Below are positions 35,505-45,226 of a stretch of DNA of 64,000 nt, piece by piece. The stretch comes from Shewanella subflava. Lineage in GTDB: Bacteria > Pseudomonadota > Gammaproteobacteria > Enterobacterales > Shewanellaceae. The position numbers were made by a program, and so were the translations under genes. Location: contig NZ_JAPDMX010000033.1 in assembly GCF_025971955.1 (NCBI RefSeq), positions 248,001-312,000 of the forward strand, written 5' to 3'. Under the pieces are notes generated by a model. It did no database searches, was not told the DNA's origin, and saw only the letters and a program-made list of their open reading frames with translations. Position 1 is the stretch's first letter; every line of letters begins with the position of its first letter.

Positions 35505-35545
35505 AATCTACCTTAAGTTTGTGAACACCTTAAGGTAGATTTTTT
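35505..35545. terminator. Terminator-like hairpin beside the intron insertion site
   Basis: AAATCTACCTTAAG and CTTAAGGTAGATTT form a 14-bp stem with a loop of about 11 nt. The plus strand continues with a run of seven Ts; the minus strand has a weaker T-rich tail. It is about 40 bp from the 5' end of the group II intron. Confidence 0.7.
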
Positions 35546-35697
35546 TAAGTGCTGCTTAAGACGATTTGCTCATACTCTGCACGAAGTTGAGCATAAGGTT
35601 TATGTATCAGTAGGCGGTTGTTGTCCAAAATCGAGTTTGTAAGCCCCTCAGTTCCTAGCGAATAACTTTCTTTCCAACAAAATCCAACCCTATTCAT
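35545..35697 (-). CDS. Possible small protein or gene fragment (50 residues)
   Basis: A leftward frame from an ATG at 35697 (MNRVGFCWKESYSLGTEGL...) to a TAA directly before the hairpin at 35505-35545. The C-terminal half (LLIHKPYAQLRAEYEQIVLSS) reads like real protein. No good ribosome site precedes the ATG and the frame stays open a little way upstream before a stop, so it may be the 3' end of a decayed gene rather than an intact one. I do not recognise it. Confidence 0.3.
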   Translation of the reverse strand: MNRVGFCWKESYSLGTEGLTNSILDNNRLLIHKPYAQLRAEYEQIVLSST

Positions 35698-35825
35698 CGA
35701 AACAGTAAGATCCGCTATGAACTACAACAAATAAAGCGTATTTTTATCTCTGCTGGTTCTCTTATTTGGTAGGTTTTAATAGCATTTTAGACTTAGAAAA
35801 AATGACCACACATAAACCCGATATA

Positions 35826-35862
35826 AAAAAAGAGTAACAACATTTGTTATTACTCTTTTTAT
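35826..35862 (-). terminator. Terminator of the isc operon
   Basis: AAAGAGTAA and TTACTCTTT form the outer 9-bp stem, with further pairing inside. A TTTTTTT run follows on the minus strand, 30 bp after the fdx stop. Confidence 0.85.
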
Positions 35863-35891
35863 TCATTCAGTGCTGGCACTTAATTAGCTTA

Positions 35892-36227
35892 TTAGCCTTC
35901 ACTTACCATGTTAACCGTGTATTTTGGTATTTCAATAACCAAATCACAATCAACCACTTTAGCTTGGCATGATAAACGGCTTTCAGGTTCTAAGCCCCAA
36001 GCTTTATCAAGCATGTCATCTTCTAACTCATCACTTTCTTCAAGCTCGTCAAAGCCTTCACGAACAATACAGTGACAAGTAGTACACGCACAAGACTTTT
36101 CACAAGCATGCTCAATATGAATGCCATTACGTAAAGCAACGTTTAAAATTGTTTCACCCACTTCGGCTTCAAGCACCGCCCCATCTGGACATAATTCTTC
36201 ATGGGGTAAAAATACTAATTGTGGCAT
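35892..36227 (-). CDS. fdx: [2Fe-2S] ferredoxin of the Isc system
   Basis: Electron donor for iron-sulfur cluster assembly. The 111 residues match E. coli Fdx, with ligands C42, C48, C51 and C87 ([14 protein letters not shown] and SCQAK). The acidic stretch [21 protein letters not shown] is the vertebrate-type ferredoxin partner-binding helix. It starts 8 bp after hscA and ends the iscRSUA-hscBA-fdx operon. Confidence 0.97.
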   Translation of the reverse strand: MPQLVFLPHEELCPDGAVLEAEVGETILNVALRNGIHIEHACEKSCACTTCHCIVREGFDELEESDELEDDMLDKAWGLEPESRLSCQAKVVDCDLVIEIPKYTVNMVSEG

Positions 36228-36235
36228 GTTGTCAC

Positions 36236-38095
36236 CTATATATTGTCAACAGAACGGCCCTTTAATGCCGCCTTAATTGAGTTGTCCATACGTCTTGCCG
36301 CAAAATCTTGGGTTTGGGCATCTAAATCGCTGATTGCTTTTTCAATTGCATCAACATCATCTTTTTCGGCAGTTGCAGCTAATTTTTCAATCGCTGTTTG
36401 TAACTGAGCGTGCTCATCCGCTGCAAGTAATCCACTATCTTTTTGTAAAGCTGCATTTAATGACTCAATCACCCTGGCCGCTTCTACTTTCTGTTCCGCT
36501 AGCATTCGGCGAGTAATATCTTCTTTTGCATGCTTCATTGAATCTTTTAGCATGGTCGCGATTTCAGTATCTGACAAACCAAAAGATGGCTTAACCTGGA
36601 TAGTGGTTTGCACCTCGGTAGATTTCTCCATTGCGGTGACACTCAATAATCCATCAGCATCAACCTGAAATGTAACACGAATATGTGCGGCACCAGCGGC
36701 TAATGCAGGGATACCTTGTAGCGTAAAACGGGCAAGTGAACGACAATCATCCACTAACTCACGCTCACCTTGCACAACATGAAAAGCCATCGCGGTTTGA
36801 CCATCTTTAAAGGTGGTAAATTCCTGTGCGCGAGCTACCGGGATAGTGGTGTTACGGGTAACCACTTTCTCCACTAAGCCGCCCATGGTCTCAATCCCCA
36901 ATGATAATGGGATAACATCCAGCAGTAACAAATCAGACTCTGGCTTATTGCCCACTAGAATATCAGCTTGAATTGCCGCACCTATGGCAACGACACGATC
37001 TGGGTCGATTGAGGTTAATGGGGTCTTTTGAAAGAAAGCTTCAACTTGCTCACGAACGAAAGGCACACGAGTTGAACCGCCTACCATAACGGTTTCGATA
37101 ACATCATCAATGGTAACACCCGCATCGCGTAAAGTTCGACGGCAACTGCTGATGGTTTTTTTCACTAATGAAGCAATAAGCCCATCAAAATCAGATTTTG
37201 TCACATCAGCAGTAAGTTGCTTATCTTGAAAGGTTAAACAAGCATTAACCGTGCTGTGGGTTGTGAGCAATTCTTTTACCCGACGCGCTTCAATTTGCAG
37301 GCGACGGGCTTCTTGTGCTGAAAGCTCAGTTAATTGCCAAGTTTGCTTAAGATGATCCATTAATATTTGGTCGAAATCATCGCCACCTAAAGCAGAATCA
37401 CCGCCAGTCGCCAATACTTCAAAAACACCGCGATTTAATCGCAAAATCGAAATGTCAAATGTACCACCACCTAAATCATAGATAGCAATAACGCCTTCTT
37501 GTTTTGTGTCAAGGCCATAGGCAATCGCTGCTGCGGTTGGCTCGTTAAGTAGGCGCAATACTTTTACACCTAACAACTCTGCGGCATCTTTTGTACCTTG
37601 ACGTTGGGCATCGTCAAAATAAGCAGGTACGGTGATCACCACACCTTGCAATTCACCACCTAAGGTTTTTTCAGCGCGCGCTACCAGAGGCTTTAAAATT
37701 TCAGCAGAAACTTGTACTGGATTCACTTTACCCTGTTGGGTCACAAAAACGGGTAAACCATTTTCGCTTGCTTCAAATTGGTAAGCTAACTGTGTATCGC
37801 GAGCTTGAATATCGCTTAAACTGCGCCCCATGAAACGTTTTACAGATACAATGGTATTTTGTGGGTCAATTGCAGATTGAGCTTGAGCGCTATCACCCAC
37901 AAAAATTGATTCTTTAGCATAATGCACCACAGAAGGCAGAGAATGTTGGCCATTCTCATCTGCGAGTGTTGTTGCCTCGCCACTTCTTACTGCCGCAACA
38001 AGTGAATTTGTGGTTCCTAAATCAATACCCACAGCTAAACGGTGCTGATGAGGTGCGGCGCTTTGGCCAGGTTCTGCAATTTGCAACAGTGCCAT
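36236..38095 (-). CDS. hscA: Hsp70-type chaperone HscA
   Basis: ATP-dependent chaperone that, with HscB, releases clusters from IscU to target proteins. The 619 residues comprise the ATPase domain with [56 protein letters not shown] [14 protein letters not shown] and VGGSTRVP, then the substrate-binding domain ([17 protein letters not shown]) and a helical lid. It is near the E. coli length (616). HscB lies upstream and ferredoxin downstream, the standard order. Confidence 0.97.
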   Translation of the reverse strand: MALLQIAEPGQSAAPHQHRLAVGIDLGTTNSLVAAVRSGEATTLADENGQHSLPSVVHYAKESIFVGDSAQAQSAIDPQNTIVSVKRFMGRSLSDIQARDTQLAYQFEASENGLPVFVTQQGKVNPVQVSAEILKPLVARAEKTLGGELQGVVITVPAYFDDAQRQGTKDAAELLGVKVLRLLNEPTAAAIAYGLDTKQEGVIAIYDLGGGTFDISILRLNRGVFEVLATGGDSALGGDDFDQILMDHLKQTWQLTELSAQEARRLQIEARRVKELLTTHSTVNACLTFQDKQLTADVTKSDFDGLIASLVKKTISSCRRTLRDAGVTIDDVIETVMVGGSTRVPFVREQVEAFFQKTPLTSIDPDRVVAIGAAIQADILVGNKPESDLLLLDVIPLSLGIETMGGLVEKVVTRNTTIPVARAQEFTTFKDGQTAMAFHVVQGERELVDDCRSLARFTLQGIPALAAGAAHIRVTFQVDADGLLSVTAMEKSTEVQTTIQVKPSFGLSDTEIATMLKDSMKHAKEDITRRMLAEQKVEAARVIESLNAALQKDSGLLAADEHAQLQTAIEKLAATAEKDDVDAIEKAISDLDAQTQDFAARRMDNSIKAALKGRSVDNI

Positions 38096-38199
38096 AGTGT
38101 TCCAACTTTGTTGAAGATAAGCCTAAAGGCTTATCAAAAAAATACGGAGACGAAGTCGATGAATCGTGACTTAGTGCTAAGGCAGAATTCTACCTTAGA

Positions 38200-38724
38200 T
38201 TAATCAAGTCGTGCATCTTCGATACGAGCAAGTTCATCGTTTAATTTTGCCATAAACTTTAACTTACGAATTTGATCTGCCGCTTGCTTATTGTCATCTT
38301 CTGCAGCTGTGCTGAGCAATTGACTCAAAAGGGTAAATAATGATTTTTCGTAACGCGCAAAGGAGTCATAAAGTGTATCTATGGCATCTTGTGGTTCGAC
38401 AGCATCATGGATATCTTCTAACATTTCCCGCCATTCCATTTGCTGCATCAAAAAACCGCTATCTTTAATCGTGGTGGTTTCATGGCTAAGATCAATACCG
38501 CGCAATGACAGCATGTGCTCCGCGCGTCGCAATGGACTTTTTAGGGTTTGATAACCATCGTTAACTTGAGCTGTACGTTGTACAGATAATAATTTTTGCT
38601 GCTCTGAAGCATGAGCAAATTTATCGGGGTGCACCGCCCGTTGCAGATCGCGATAGCGCTCTGCAAGGTTGGCGGTGTCAATATCGAAGGCTGGAACGAG
38701 GTCAAACAATTCGAAGTAATTCAT
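38200..38724 (-). CDS. hscB: J-domain co-chaperone HscB
   Basis: Delivers IscU to HscA. The 174 residues have an N-terminal J domain, [37 protein letters not shown], with the HPD motif at about 33-35, and a C-terminal helical bundle that binds IscU. The spacing of 104 bp to hscA is longer than in E. coli. Its own start is 47 bp after iscA. Confidence 0.96.
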   Translation of the reverse strand: MNYFELFDLVPAFDIDTANLAERYRDLQRAVHPDKFAHASEQQKLLSVQRTAQVNDGYQTLKSPLRRAEHMLSLRGIDLSHETTTIKDSGFLMQQMEWREMLEDIHDAVEPQDAIDTLYDSFARYEKSLFTLLSQLLSTAAEDDNKQAADQIRKLKFMAKLNDELARIEDARLD

Positions 38725-38770
38725 TCAATAACATTCATACTTGCATGTTTTAAACACAGTGATAGGTTAC

Positions 38771-39094
38771 TTAAACGGTAAAACTTTCACCGCAACCACA
38801 CTCACCTTTGGCGTTAGGGTTATTAAATTGAAAACCTTCATTTAGGCCTTCTTTAATAAAATCTAACTCGATACCTTGTAGATAAATAAAACTTTTTGCG
38901 TCGATGATAATATTCACGCCATCAATGGTGTATAGCTCATCATCGTCATTCAATTCATCTACAAACTCAAGCACGTAAGCCATTCCTGAACAGCCAGATG
39001 TTCTCAACCCAAGGCGTAAACCAAGCCCTTTTCCACGATTTGCGAGAAAAGATCTGACTCTATCAGCCGCTGCTGGGGTCATTGAAATTGCCAT
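38771..39094 (-). CDS. iscA: Iron-sulfur cluster assembly protein IscA
   Basis: A-type carrier that receives or delivers clusters. Of 107 residues, the three conserved cysteines are in [15 protein letters not shown] and the C-terminal GECGCGESF. Length and sequence match the IscA rather than the ErpA branch, in line with its place after iscU. Confidence 0.96.
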   Translation of the reverse strand: MAISMTPAAADRVRSFLANRGKGLGLRLGLRTSGCSGMAYVLEFVDELNDDDELYTIDGVNIIIDAKSFIYLQGIELDFIKEGLNEGFQFNNPNAKGECGCGESFTV

Positions 39095-39109
39095 CTTTAA
39101 CTCCAGGGA

Positions 39110-39493
39110 TTACTTAGATTGTTTGGTCTTGTACTCTTCAATTGCCGCTTTAATAGCATCTTCAGCTAAAATAGAGCAATGGATTTTTACTGGTGGCAAT
39201 GCAAGTTCTTCAGCAATATCAGCATTTTTAATGCTCGCCGCTTCATCAACTGTTTTGCCTTTAACCCATTCAGTAACCAATGAGCTAGACGCAATGGCAC
39301 TACCACAACCATAGGTTTTGAATTTAGCATCTTCAATAATGCCGTTTGCACCAATTTTAAGTTGCAGCTTCATTACGTCGCCACATGCTGGTGCCCCAAC
39401 CATACCAGTCACTACTGACGGGTCATTTTTATCGAAAGATCCCACGTTACGTGGATTTTCATAATGATCGATTACTTTTTCGCTATAAGCCAT
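39110..39493 (-). CDS. iscU: Iron-sulfur scaffold protein IscU
   Basis: The scaffold on which [2Fe-2S] and [4Fe-4S] clusters are built. The 127 residues carry the three ligand cysteines in GAPACGDVMKLQ, KTYGCGSAIASSS and KIHCSILAEDA, and the LPPVK motif that HscA recognises (ELALPPVKIHCS). The normal length is 128. Confidence 0.97.
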   Translation of the reverse strand: MAYSEKVIDHYENPRNVGSFDKNDPSVVTGMVGAPACGDVMKLQLKIGANGIIEDAKFKTYGCGSAIASSSLVTEWVKGKTVDEAASIKNADIAEELALPPVKIHCSILAEDAIKAAIEEYKTKQSK

Positions 39494-39550
39494 GATACTG
39501 CTCCAAAATCTCTGTCTGTTAACAAATAGGTGTTAATGGGCTATTGCCCA

Positions 39551-40765
39551 TTAATGATGTGCCCATTGAACTTGGTTCAAATCGATACCATCTTTGAACA
39601 TTTCCCAAAGTGGCGACATTTCACGTAATTTGTCGATTGATTCAGTGATTACTTTAATTGCATGCTCAATTTCTTCATCGGTAGTAAAACGACCAATTGA
39701 AAAGCGGATTGAACTGTGTGCCATTTCATCGTTTAAGCCTAATGCACGAAGCACATAGCTAGGCTCTAAACTGGCAGAGGTACAAGCTGAACCTGATGAT
39801 ACGGCTAAATCTTTTAGGGCCATCATTAACGATTCACCTTCAACAAAGTTGAAGCTGACGTTAAAAATTCCACAGTAACCTTGCGCAACATCACCATTAA
39901 TATAGGTTTCTTCAATGTGCTTGATACCCGCCCAAAGTTTGTCGCGTAGACGGCGGATACGAGCACCATCTTCTTGCATATCTTGCTTAGCGATAGCTGC
40001 AGCTTCACCTAAACCAACAATCTGATGCGTCGCTAATGTACCACTGCGCATGCCACGCTCATGACCACCACCATGCATTTGAGATTCTAGTCGGATGCGT
40101 GGCTTACGGCGCACATACAAAGCACCGATACCTTTAGGTCCATACATTTTATGAGCAGAAATTGAAATCAAATCTACTTTGGTTTCTTGAACGTCTAAAG
40201 GCAATTTACCAGCACTTTGTGCTGCATCCATGTGGAAGAAAATGCCTTTAGCACGGCATAACTCGCCTATGGTATTGATATCTTGTACCACGCCAATTTC
40301 ATTATTCACGTGCATAATGCTGACAAGAATGGTGTCGTCACGCATTGCGGCTTCAAGGCGAGAAATCGGAATAATACCATTGGCATCCGGTTCTAAATAA
40401 GTCACTTCATAACCTTCACGCTCTAACTGACGACATGTATCTAATGTCGCTTTGTGCTCAGTTTTGCTGGTAATGATGTGCTTGCCTTTCTTGTGATAGA
40501 AATGAGCAATACCTTTAATAGCAAGGTTAGATGATTCAGTTGCGCCAGACGTAAAAACAATTTCACGATGATCTGCGTTAATCAAATCAGCAACCTGATT
40601 ACGGGCAATATCAATTGCCTCTTCAGCTTGCCAACCATAGCGATGTGAACGAGATGCGGGGTTACCGAATACTCCGTCCATAGTCATATGTTGGACCATT
40701 TTCTCTGCGACACGCGGATCTACAGGGGTTGTTGCGGCATAATCTAGATAGATAGGAAGCTTCAT
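39551..40765 (-). CDS. iscS: Cysteine desulfurase IscS
   Basis: PLP enzyme that takes sulfur from cysteine for clusters and tRNA thiolation. The 404 residues equal the E. coli length. PLP lysine is in [12 protein letters not shown] and the persulfide-forming Cys in the mobile loop [31 protein letters not shown] and [11 protein letters not shown] are further hallmarks. It follows iscR by about 100 bp. In-frame ATG at 40765 with a GGAGTGTG-type ribosome site. Confidence 0.98.
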   Translation of the reverse strand: MKLPIYLDYAATTPVDPRVAEKMVQHMTMDGVFGNPASRSHRYGWQAEEAIDIARNQVADLINADHREIVFTSGATESSNLAIKGIAHFYHKKGKHIITSKTEHKATLDTCRQLEREGYEVTYLEPDANGIIPISRLEAAMRDDTILVSIMHVNNEIGVVQDINTIGELCRAKGIFFHMDAAQSAGKLPLDVQETKVDLISISAHKMYGPKGIGALYVRRKPRIRLESQMHGGGHERGMRSGTLATHQIVGLGEAAAIAKQDMQEDGARIRRLRDKLWAGIKHIEETYINGDVAQGYCGIFNVSFNFVEGESLMMALKDLAVSSGSACTSASLEPSYVLRALGLNDEMAHSSIRFSIGRFTTDEEIEHAIKVITESIDKLREMSPLWEMFKDGIDLNQVQWAHH

Positions 40766-40861
40766 AACACACTCCGTACTTAGCAGTCTCAGTTGAGGCT
40801 ACATACAACGTACAAATAATAATTATATTTAAATCAACATCATTTAATTTAAAACCCAAGG

Positions 40862-41323
40862 TTATAAACTAACGCGATGTTCCTTCTGCATTTCATCTTG
40901 CTTAATAGAGATAAATTGCACATCCCTTTTGTTCATCAAACCAGCAAGTGAAATACCATTTAAAAACTCTGAAATTTGTTTACTTAAATCGCCCCATAAC
41001 GAATGGGTTAAACAACGTGTACCACTTTGACAATTACCTTTTCCTTGGCAACGAGTGGCATCCACTGACTCATCAACAGCATGGACAACCATACCAACAG
41101 AGATATCATCGGCTTCCAAACCTAAACGATATCCACCGCCTGGTCCTCTTACACTGGAAACTAAGCCATGCTTGCGTAATTTTGCGAAGAGTTGTTCAAG
41201 ATAAGACAGCGATATGCCCTGTCTTTCTGATATATCAGCTAAAGGCACTGGCCCTGAGGCAGAATGAATAGCAACGTCTAGCATTGCGGTTACTGCATAG
41301 CGGCCTTTTGATGTAAGTTTCAT
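40862..41323 (-). CDS. iscR: Iron-sulfur cluster regulator IscR
   Basis: Rrf2-family repressor that senses cluster supply and controls its own operon. Of 153 residues, the N-terminal winged helix ([47 protein letters not shown]) binds DNA and the cluster ligands C92, C98 and C104 ([15 protein letters not shown]) are in place. It heads the operon, with two tandem type 1 IscR sites just upstream (41364-41413), as in E. coli. Confidence 0.97.
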   Translation of the reverse strand: MKLTSKGRYAVTAMLDVAIHSASGPVPLADISERQGISLSYLEQLFAKLRKHGLVSSVRGPGGGYRLGLEADDISVGMVVHAVDESVDATRCQGKGNCQSGTRCLTHSLWGDLSKQISEFLNGISLAGLMNKRDVQFISIKQDEMQKEHRVSL

Positions 41324-41363
41324 AACCTGTTACTGCTCCTCAAAAGTATGGAGCAATTTGAAC

Positions 41364-41413
41364 ATACCCGAGTATTTTAGTCAAGTATTAATCCTACTAA
41401 ATAGGTCAAGTAT
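41364..41413. promoter_or_regulatory. Tandem IscR type 1 binding sites
   Basis: Bases 41364-41388 (ATACCCGAG...TAGTCAAGTAT) match the 25-bp type 1 consensus ATASYYGACTRWWWYAGTCRRSTAT at all but one position. Directly adjacent, 41389-41413 (TAATCCTACT...GGTCAAGTAT) matches at 19 of 25. Two abutting sites in front of iscR mirror the E. coli arrangement and predict repression of the operon by [2Fe-2S]-IscR. Confidence 0.85.
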
Positions 41414-41602
41414 TGGTATATAGAACGTCTAAATCGGCATAAATTTAGCTGACGTATTTAACCTTTTTGTGGCTTAAAATTCAATGCCAATAAGGGAATA
41501 ATTCCCCTATTAAGCTGATTTTTTGATCTGAATAGGATTAGGGTATTTATCTACACTGGTGAAGTTAAGTATTAACTACACCAGTGAACTCAACCTAAGC
41601 GC

Positions 41603-42424
41603 TTAAATACTAGGATCAAACTCGGTAATTTCTAATTGGCGTTTTTTTGCAGCGGCTTGCTCTGCTTCATTAAAATCATCCACATTTAATTCGGGTAATT
41701 TATCTGTACAGACCTCGCCTCCCATTGTTTGTATCGCCTGACACAATTCTTGTACCTTTGAATCCATCAAATGCATATGGTCAAGCATTTGGCCAATTGC
41801 ATTGGCAACCGGATCGGGATTATCCGGAGATACGGCATAAGCATCAAAACCATATTTTTTGGCCATTTCGGTTCTACGTTCAACTTTCTCTTTGGATTGT
41901 TTACTTGGCGTAGCGACTACCCGACCTGGAATACCAACTACGGTATGATCGGCTTCGACATCTTTAACCACAACAGAGTTTGAGCCGACACGAGCACCAT
42001 CATGCATGGTTATCGGACCTAGAATTTTGGCCCCTGCTCCAATGACCACATTATTCCCCAGCGTTGGATGGCGCTTGCCAGCTTGCCAGGTAGTGCCGCC
42101 TAGAGTGACGGAATGATACAAGGTACAATCATCGCCAATTTCAGCTGTTTCACCAATAACAACTCCCATTCCGTGGTCGATAAAAAAGCGTCTGCCAATC
42201 GTAGCACCGGGATGAATTTCAACCCCCGTTAACCAGCGAGAGAACGTAGATAGGCATCGAGCGGTTAAACGCCAGTTTCCTCGCCACAACTTATGGCTAA
42301 TACGATGCAACCAAATCGCATGCATCCCAGGATAATTTAGCAAAATTTCAATTGTACTATTTGCCGCCGGATCACGGTGATAGATAGATTCAATATCTTC
42401 TTTTAATCTCGATCTCACGCCCAT
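41603..42424 (-). CDS. cysE: Serine O-acetyltransferase
   Basis: First committed step of cysteine synthesis: acetyl-CoA plus serine to O-acetylserine. The 273 residues equal the E. coli length. The N-terminal helices are followed by a left-handed hexapeptide helix with [33 protein letters not shown] and HRDP-like catalytic HGMG..H region (about 140-160). Located 20 bp after trmJ, with which it may be co-transcribed. The pairing with iscS is sensible, since cysteine is the sulfur source. Confidence 0.95.
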   Translation of the reverse strand: MGVRSRLKEDIESIYHRDPAANSTIEILLNYPGMHAIWLHRISHKLWRGNWRLTARCLSTFSRWLTGVEIHPGATIGRRFFIDHGMGVVIGETAEIGDDCTLYHSVTLGGTTWQAGKRHPTLGNNVVIGAGAKILGPITMHDGARVGSNSVVVKDVEADHTVVGIPGRVVATPSKQSKEKVERRTEMAKKYGFDAYAVSPDNPDPVANAIGQMLDHMHLMDSKVQELCQAIQTMGGEVCTDKLPELNVDDFNEAEQAAAKKRQLEITEFDPSI

Positions 42425-42443
42425 GTGAACTCCCTACTCACCA

Positions 42444-43163
42444 CTACTTTTTGTCAATTTTCTTGTCTATCGAGGTTAAGATGCCGCGTAAGATATTCAT
42501 CTCTTGTGCTTCAATGCGCGCACGACTGAACAAGCGACGCAGTTTTATCATCACGTTACCAGGATGGTTTTTAATGACAAAGCCGGTTTCAGATAATGTC
42601 GACTCTAGATGCACAAAGAAACGTTCCAAATCCTCTGCTAAAGGGTATTCTTCCTCAGGTGCAGGTTGCTCGCCTAACGCTAAATGTGCCACACGGGTTT
42701 CATAACAAATAATTTGCACCGCTTGGGCTAAATTAAGTGAGCTGTATTCTGGGTTAGCCGGAATGGCCACATGGTAAGTACACTTTTGCAGTTCTTCATT
42801 ACTTAAACCATGATTTTCACGACCAAATACAATCGCAACAGGGCCTTTAATACTTTCAAGAGATAACTTTTCACCCGCCTGACGAGGATCAAGCATCGGC
42901 CAATCTAAGGTACGGCTGCGAGCACTGGTTGCGATCACTAAGCTACAATCGGCAATTGCTTCTTCTAATGAGTTAACCGTAGTAAGATTTTTTAAAATAT
43001 CAGAGGCACCTGCTGCCAATGCAATTGAGTGACCATCGGGTTCTACTCTTGGCTCCGCGAGGTATAAATTAGACAAGCCCATGGTTTTCATCGCGCGTGC
43101 AGTTGAGCCGATATTTCCAGGATGAGACGTGCCAACAAGCACAACACGAATATTACTTAACAT
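42444..43163 (-). CDS. trmJ: tRNA (cytidine/uridine-2'-O)-methyltransferase TrmJ
   Basis: SPOUT methylase for the ribose of residue 32 in tRNA. From the ATG at 43163 ([29 protein letters not shown]) it has 239 residues, close to E. coli 246. The SPOUT knot is visible as [17 protein letters not shown] and [25 protein letters not shown]. The frame stays open to 43211 but the family N-terminus fits 43163. It is divergent from suhB, as in E. coli and many relatives. Confidence 0.95.
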   Translation of the reverse strand: MLSNIRVVLVGTSHPGNIGSTARAMKTMGLSNLYLAEPRVEPDGHSIALAAGASDILKNLTTVNSLEEAIADCSLVIATSARSRTLDWPMLDPRQAGEKLSLESIKGPVAIVFGRENHGLSNEELQKCTYHVAIPANPEYSSLNLAQAVQIICYETRVAHLALGEQPAPEEEYPLAEDLERFFVHLESTLSETGFVIKNHPGNVMIKLRRLFSRARIEAQEMNILRGILTSIDKKIDKK

Positions 43164-43311
43164 GACATCACTTTCGTTCAAAAAATATTGGAGGCATGTT
43201 AACACAAGCACGGTTTATATCGTTATATGAAAATCTGCATTTGATATAACTATTGAATAAGGTATAATGCCGCCGCTATTTTACTCGTTCTTTAAAATCC
43301 AGGGGATTGCT

Positions 43312-44115
43312 ATGCATCCGATGATGACTATTGCCACACGCGCAGCGCGCGCTGCTGGCCAAACAATTATGCGCGCCTATACTGAACTCGACCGTGTTGA
43401 GGTAAGTACCAAAGGAATTAATGACTTTGTTACTAGTGTAGACAAGGAAGCAGAAGCAACTATCACATATCAAATTCGTAAGTCTTACCCAGATCACACT
43501 ATCGTGGGTGAAGAAGACGGTGAAAACCGTGGACAGAATAAAGATTATGTATGGATAGTCGATCCTTTGGATGGTACCAACAATTTTGTACGTGGTATTC
43601 CTCATTTCGCGGTATCAATTGCCTTACAACATAAAGGCGTGACTGAAATCGCCGTCATTTATGATCCTGTTCGTGAAGAGTTATTCTCTGCTGTTCGCGG
43701 TAAAGGCGCAAAAATTAACGATTTCCGTATGCGCGTAACCAGTGTAAATGAATTAGACAGCACCATGATTGGTACTGGATTTCCATTTAAATCGCGTCAG
43801 CACACTGAAACTTACATGAAAATCTTAGCTGAAGTATTCCCGCAATGTGCTGACTTACGTCGCGCAGGTTCTGCCGCATTAGATTTAGCCTATGTTGCCG
43901 CAGGCCGTTTAGATGGTTTCTTCGAAATCGGTTTGAAACCTTGGGACATCGCGGCTGGTGACTTAATTTGTCGTGAAGCTGGCGGTACGGTTACTGATTT
44001 TACCGGTGGTCATAATTACTTAGTATCAGGCAACATTGTTGCAGGAACGCCGAAAGTTACCTCTCAATTAGTTAAAATAATGCGTCCTTTATTAAATGAA
44101 GGCTTAAAGCGTTAA
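43312..44115 (+). CDS. suhB: Inositol-1-monophosphatase SuhB
   Basis: Hydrolyses inositol phosphates and also acts in rRNA antitermination complexes. The 267 residues match E. coli SuhB from MHPMMTIATRAARAAG at 43312. Metal and catalytic motifs are VGEEDGE, WIVDPLDGTNNFV and KPWDIAAGDLICREAGG. An earlier in-frame ATG at 43267 adds 15 residues with no counterpart in the family. A terminator follows. Confidence 0.96.
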   Translation: MHPMMTIATRAARAAGQTIMRAYTELDRVEVSTKGINDFVTSVDKEAEATITYQIRKSYPDHTIVGEEDGENRGQNKDYVWIVDPLDGTNNFVRGIPHFAVSIALQHKGVTEIAVIYDPVREELFSAVRGKGAKINDFRMRVTSVNELDSTMIGTGFPFKSRQHTETYMKILAEVFPQCADLRRAGSAALDLAYVAAGRLDGFFEIGLKPWDIAAGDLICREAGGTVTDFTGGHNYLVSGNIVAGTPKVTSQLVKIMRPLLNEGLKR

Positions 44116-44136
44116 TCGCTGCGCGTTATTGACCAC

Positions 44137-44168
44137 AAAAAACCGCTGATTCATTTAGCGGTTTTTTT
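44137..44168 (+). terminator. Terminator after suhB
   Basis: AAAACCGCT and AGCGGTTTT with a TTTTTTT run, 22 bp after the suhB stop. Confidence 0.88.
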
Positions 44169-44247
44169 ATGTCTGTGATTAAGATCGCTGGGCAAATGCA
44201 TCACTTTCCTTAATAATGTTTACTTATTCACAAATATTAGAGCCATT

Positions 44248-44652
44248 ATGCATAGAGTTAAACATGCCAGTATCCAATCATTAAAGTCGATTGAATATTT
44301 AGTCCTTTTCATCATCGCTTTAGCGACTATATTTGCTATTGGCGAAGAAATTTTGCATATGTTCGCCATCAGAACCGTCGAACTTGCTGATTTATTACTA
44401 CTATTCATTTACCTCGAAGTATTGGCAATGGTTGTTAATTACATCGAATCTGGTAAATTGCCCATCCGCATGCCGCTCTATATTGCGATTGTGGCATTAG
44501 CACGATATCTTATTTTAGACATGAAAGGCATGGATGATTGGCGTATTTTAGCCATTTCGTTTTCTACTATTGTACTTGCGACGACGGTTATTGTGATTAG
44601 ATGGGGGCAATTGAAAATGCCATATCCCAAAAACCAAGACTATGACAGCTAA
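44248..44652 (+). CDS. psiE: Phosphate-starvation-inducible PsiE family protein
   Basis: A 134-residue inner-membrane protein with four hydrophobic segments: SIEYLVLFIIALATIFAIGEEI (about 14-35), DLLLLFIYLEVLAMVVNYI, MPLYIAIVALARYLIL and ILAISFSTIVLATTVIVI. FIYLEVLAMVxxYxxxxxxPIRxPLYIAI and ARYLILDMK are the PsiE signature. Function unknown; in E. coli it belongs to the phosphate regulon, but I see no clear Pho box here. A terminator follows. Confidence 0.85.
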   Translation: MHRVKHASIQSLKSIEYLVLFIIALATIFAIGEEILHMFAIRTVELADLLLLFIYLEVLAMVVNYIESGKLPIRMPLYIAIVALARYLILDMKGMDDWRILAISFSTIVLATTVIVIRWGQLKMPYPKNQDYDS

Positions 44653-44671
44653 TCAATAAAAATAAGCTAAC

Positions 44672-44704
44672 TAAAAACGCCAAACATTTTGTTTGGCGTT
44701 TTTG
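44672..44704 (+). terminator. Terminator after psiE
   Basis: AAAACGCCAAACA and TGTTTGGCGTTTTT form a 13-bp stem with a run of T, 20 bp after psiE. Confidence 0.9.
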
Positions 44705-44783
44705 TTTTAAATAAGCATTTGGTATTGCTTATAAAAGCCATTATGCTAAAACTAAAGTATCGAGTCCCTTATGGAGATAAAAA

Positions 44784-45086
44784 ATGGACCAAGAGCCAAC
44801 AGGTTTTGAAGAAAAGCGCACCTCACTTCGAGTCGACATGGAAGCAGAAAGAGTCAAGTTACACTGGATAAGTAAAACAGGCGAAAGCCATGATGATGCG
44901 GCAGTGTGTATTGACCTCGCGCGTAAAGGGGTATTATTTGATTACTGTAAGGCTTTTGAACTCGGTGAATTGGTCGCCATGACGTTTAACGCTGGTACCG
45001 ATAAGCAAAATACAATAAAAGGACAAGTTTGTCGCTGCACGAAAAATAACGATCATAGTTATCATATTGCTTTACAATTATTGTGA
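44784..45086 (+). CDS. PilZ-like domain protein
   Basis: A 100-residue protein, mostly one domain. EKRTSLRVDMEAERVKL near the N-terminus resembles the RxxxR motif, and CIDLARKGVLFDY the (D/N)xSxxG motif of PilZ domains that bind c-di-GMP; the Ser of the second motif is Ala here, so nucleotide binding may be weak. GELVAMTFN and IKGQVCRCTKN fit the PilZ barrel. AAAAATGG places the ATG at 44784, with GGAGAT before it. It stands alone between psiE and the ParA gene. Confidence 0.65.
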   Translation: MDQEPTGFEEKRTSLRVDMEAERVKLHWISKTGESHDDAAVCIDLARKGVLFDYCKAFELGELVAMTFNAGTDKQNTIKGQVCRCTKNNDHSYHIALQLL

Positions 45087-45226
45087 TAATTTCCTGAAAT
45101 TTAACACTTCGTTTTGCCAAAGTGGCGTCTGTAATTAGCCAGACTGAAAATATGACCTATACTCATTTTAACCAGTTTGACTTATCGGTTTGGCGCATTG
45201 AAATTGAACAGTAAAGGGAGAAGAGT

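Larger units (their letters stand above)
35468..35891. other. Region between the intron and fdx
   Basis: About 420 bp. It contains an inverted repeat at about 35505-35542 (AATCTACCTTAAG and its complement, T-run on the plus strand), a possible 50-codon leftward frame, and the terminator of the isc operon. iscX, which follows fdx in E. coli, is not present. Confidence 0.5.
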
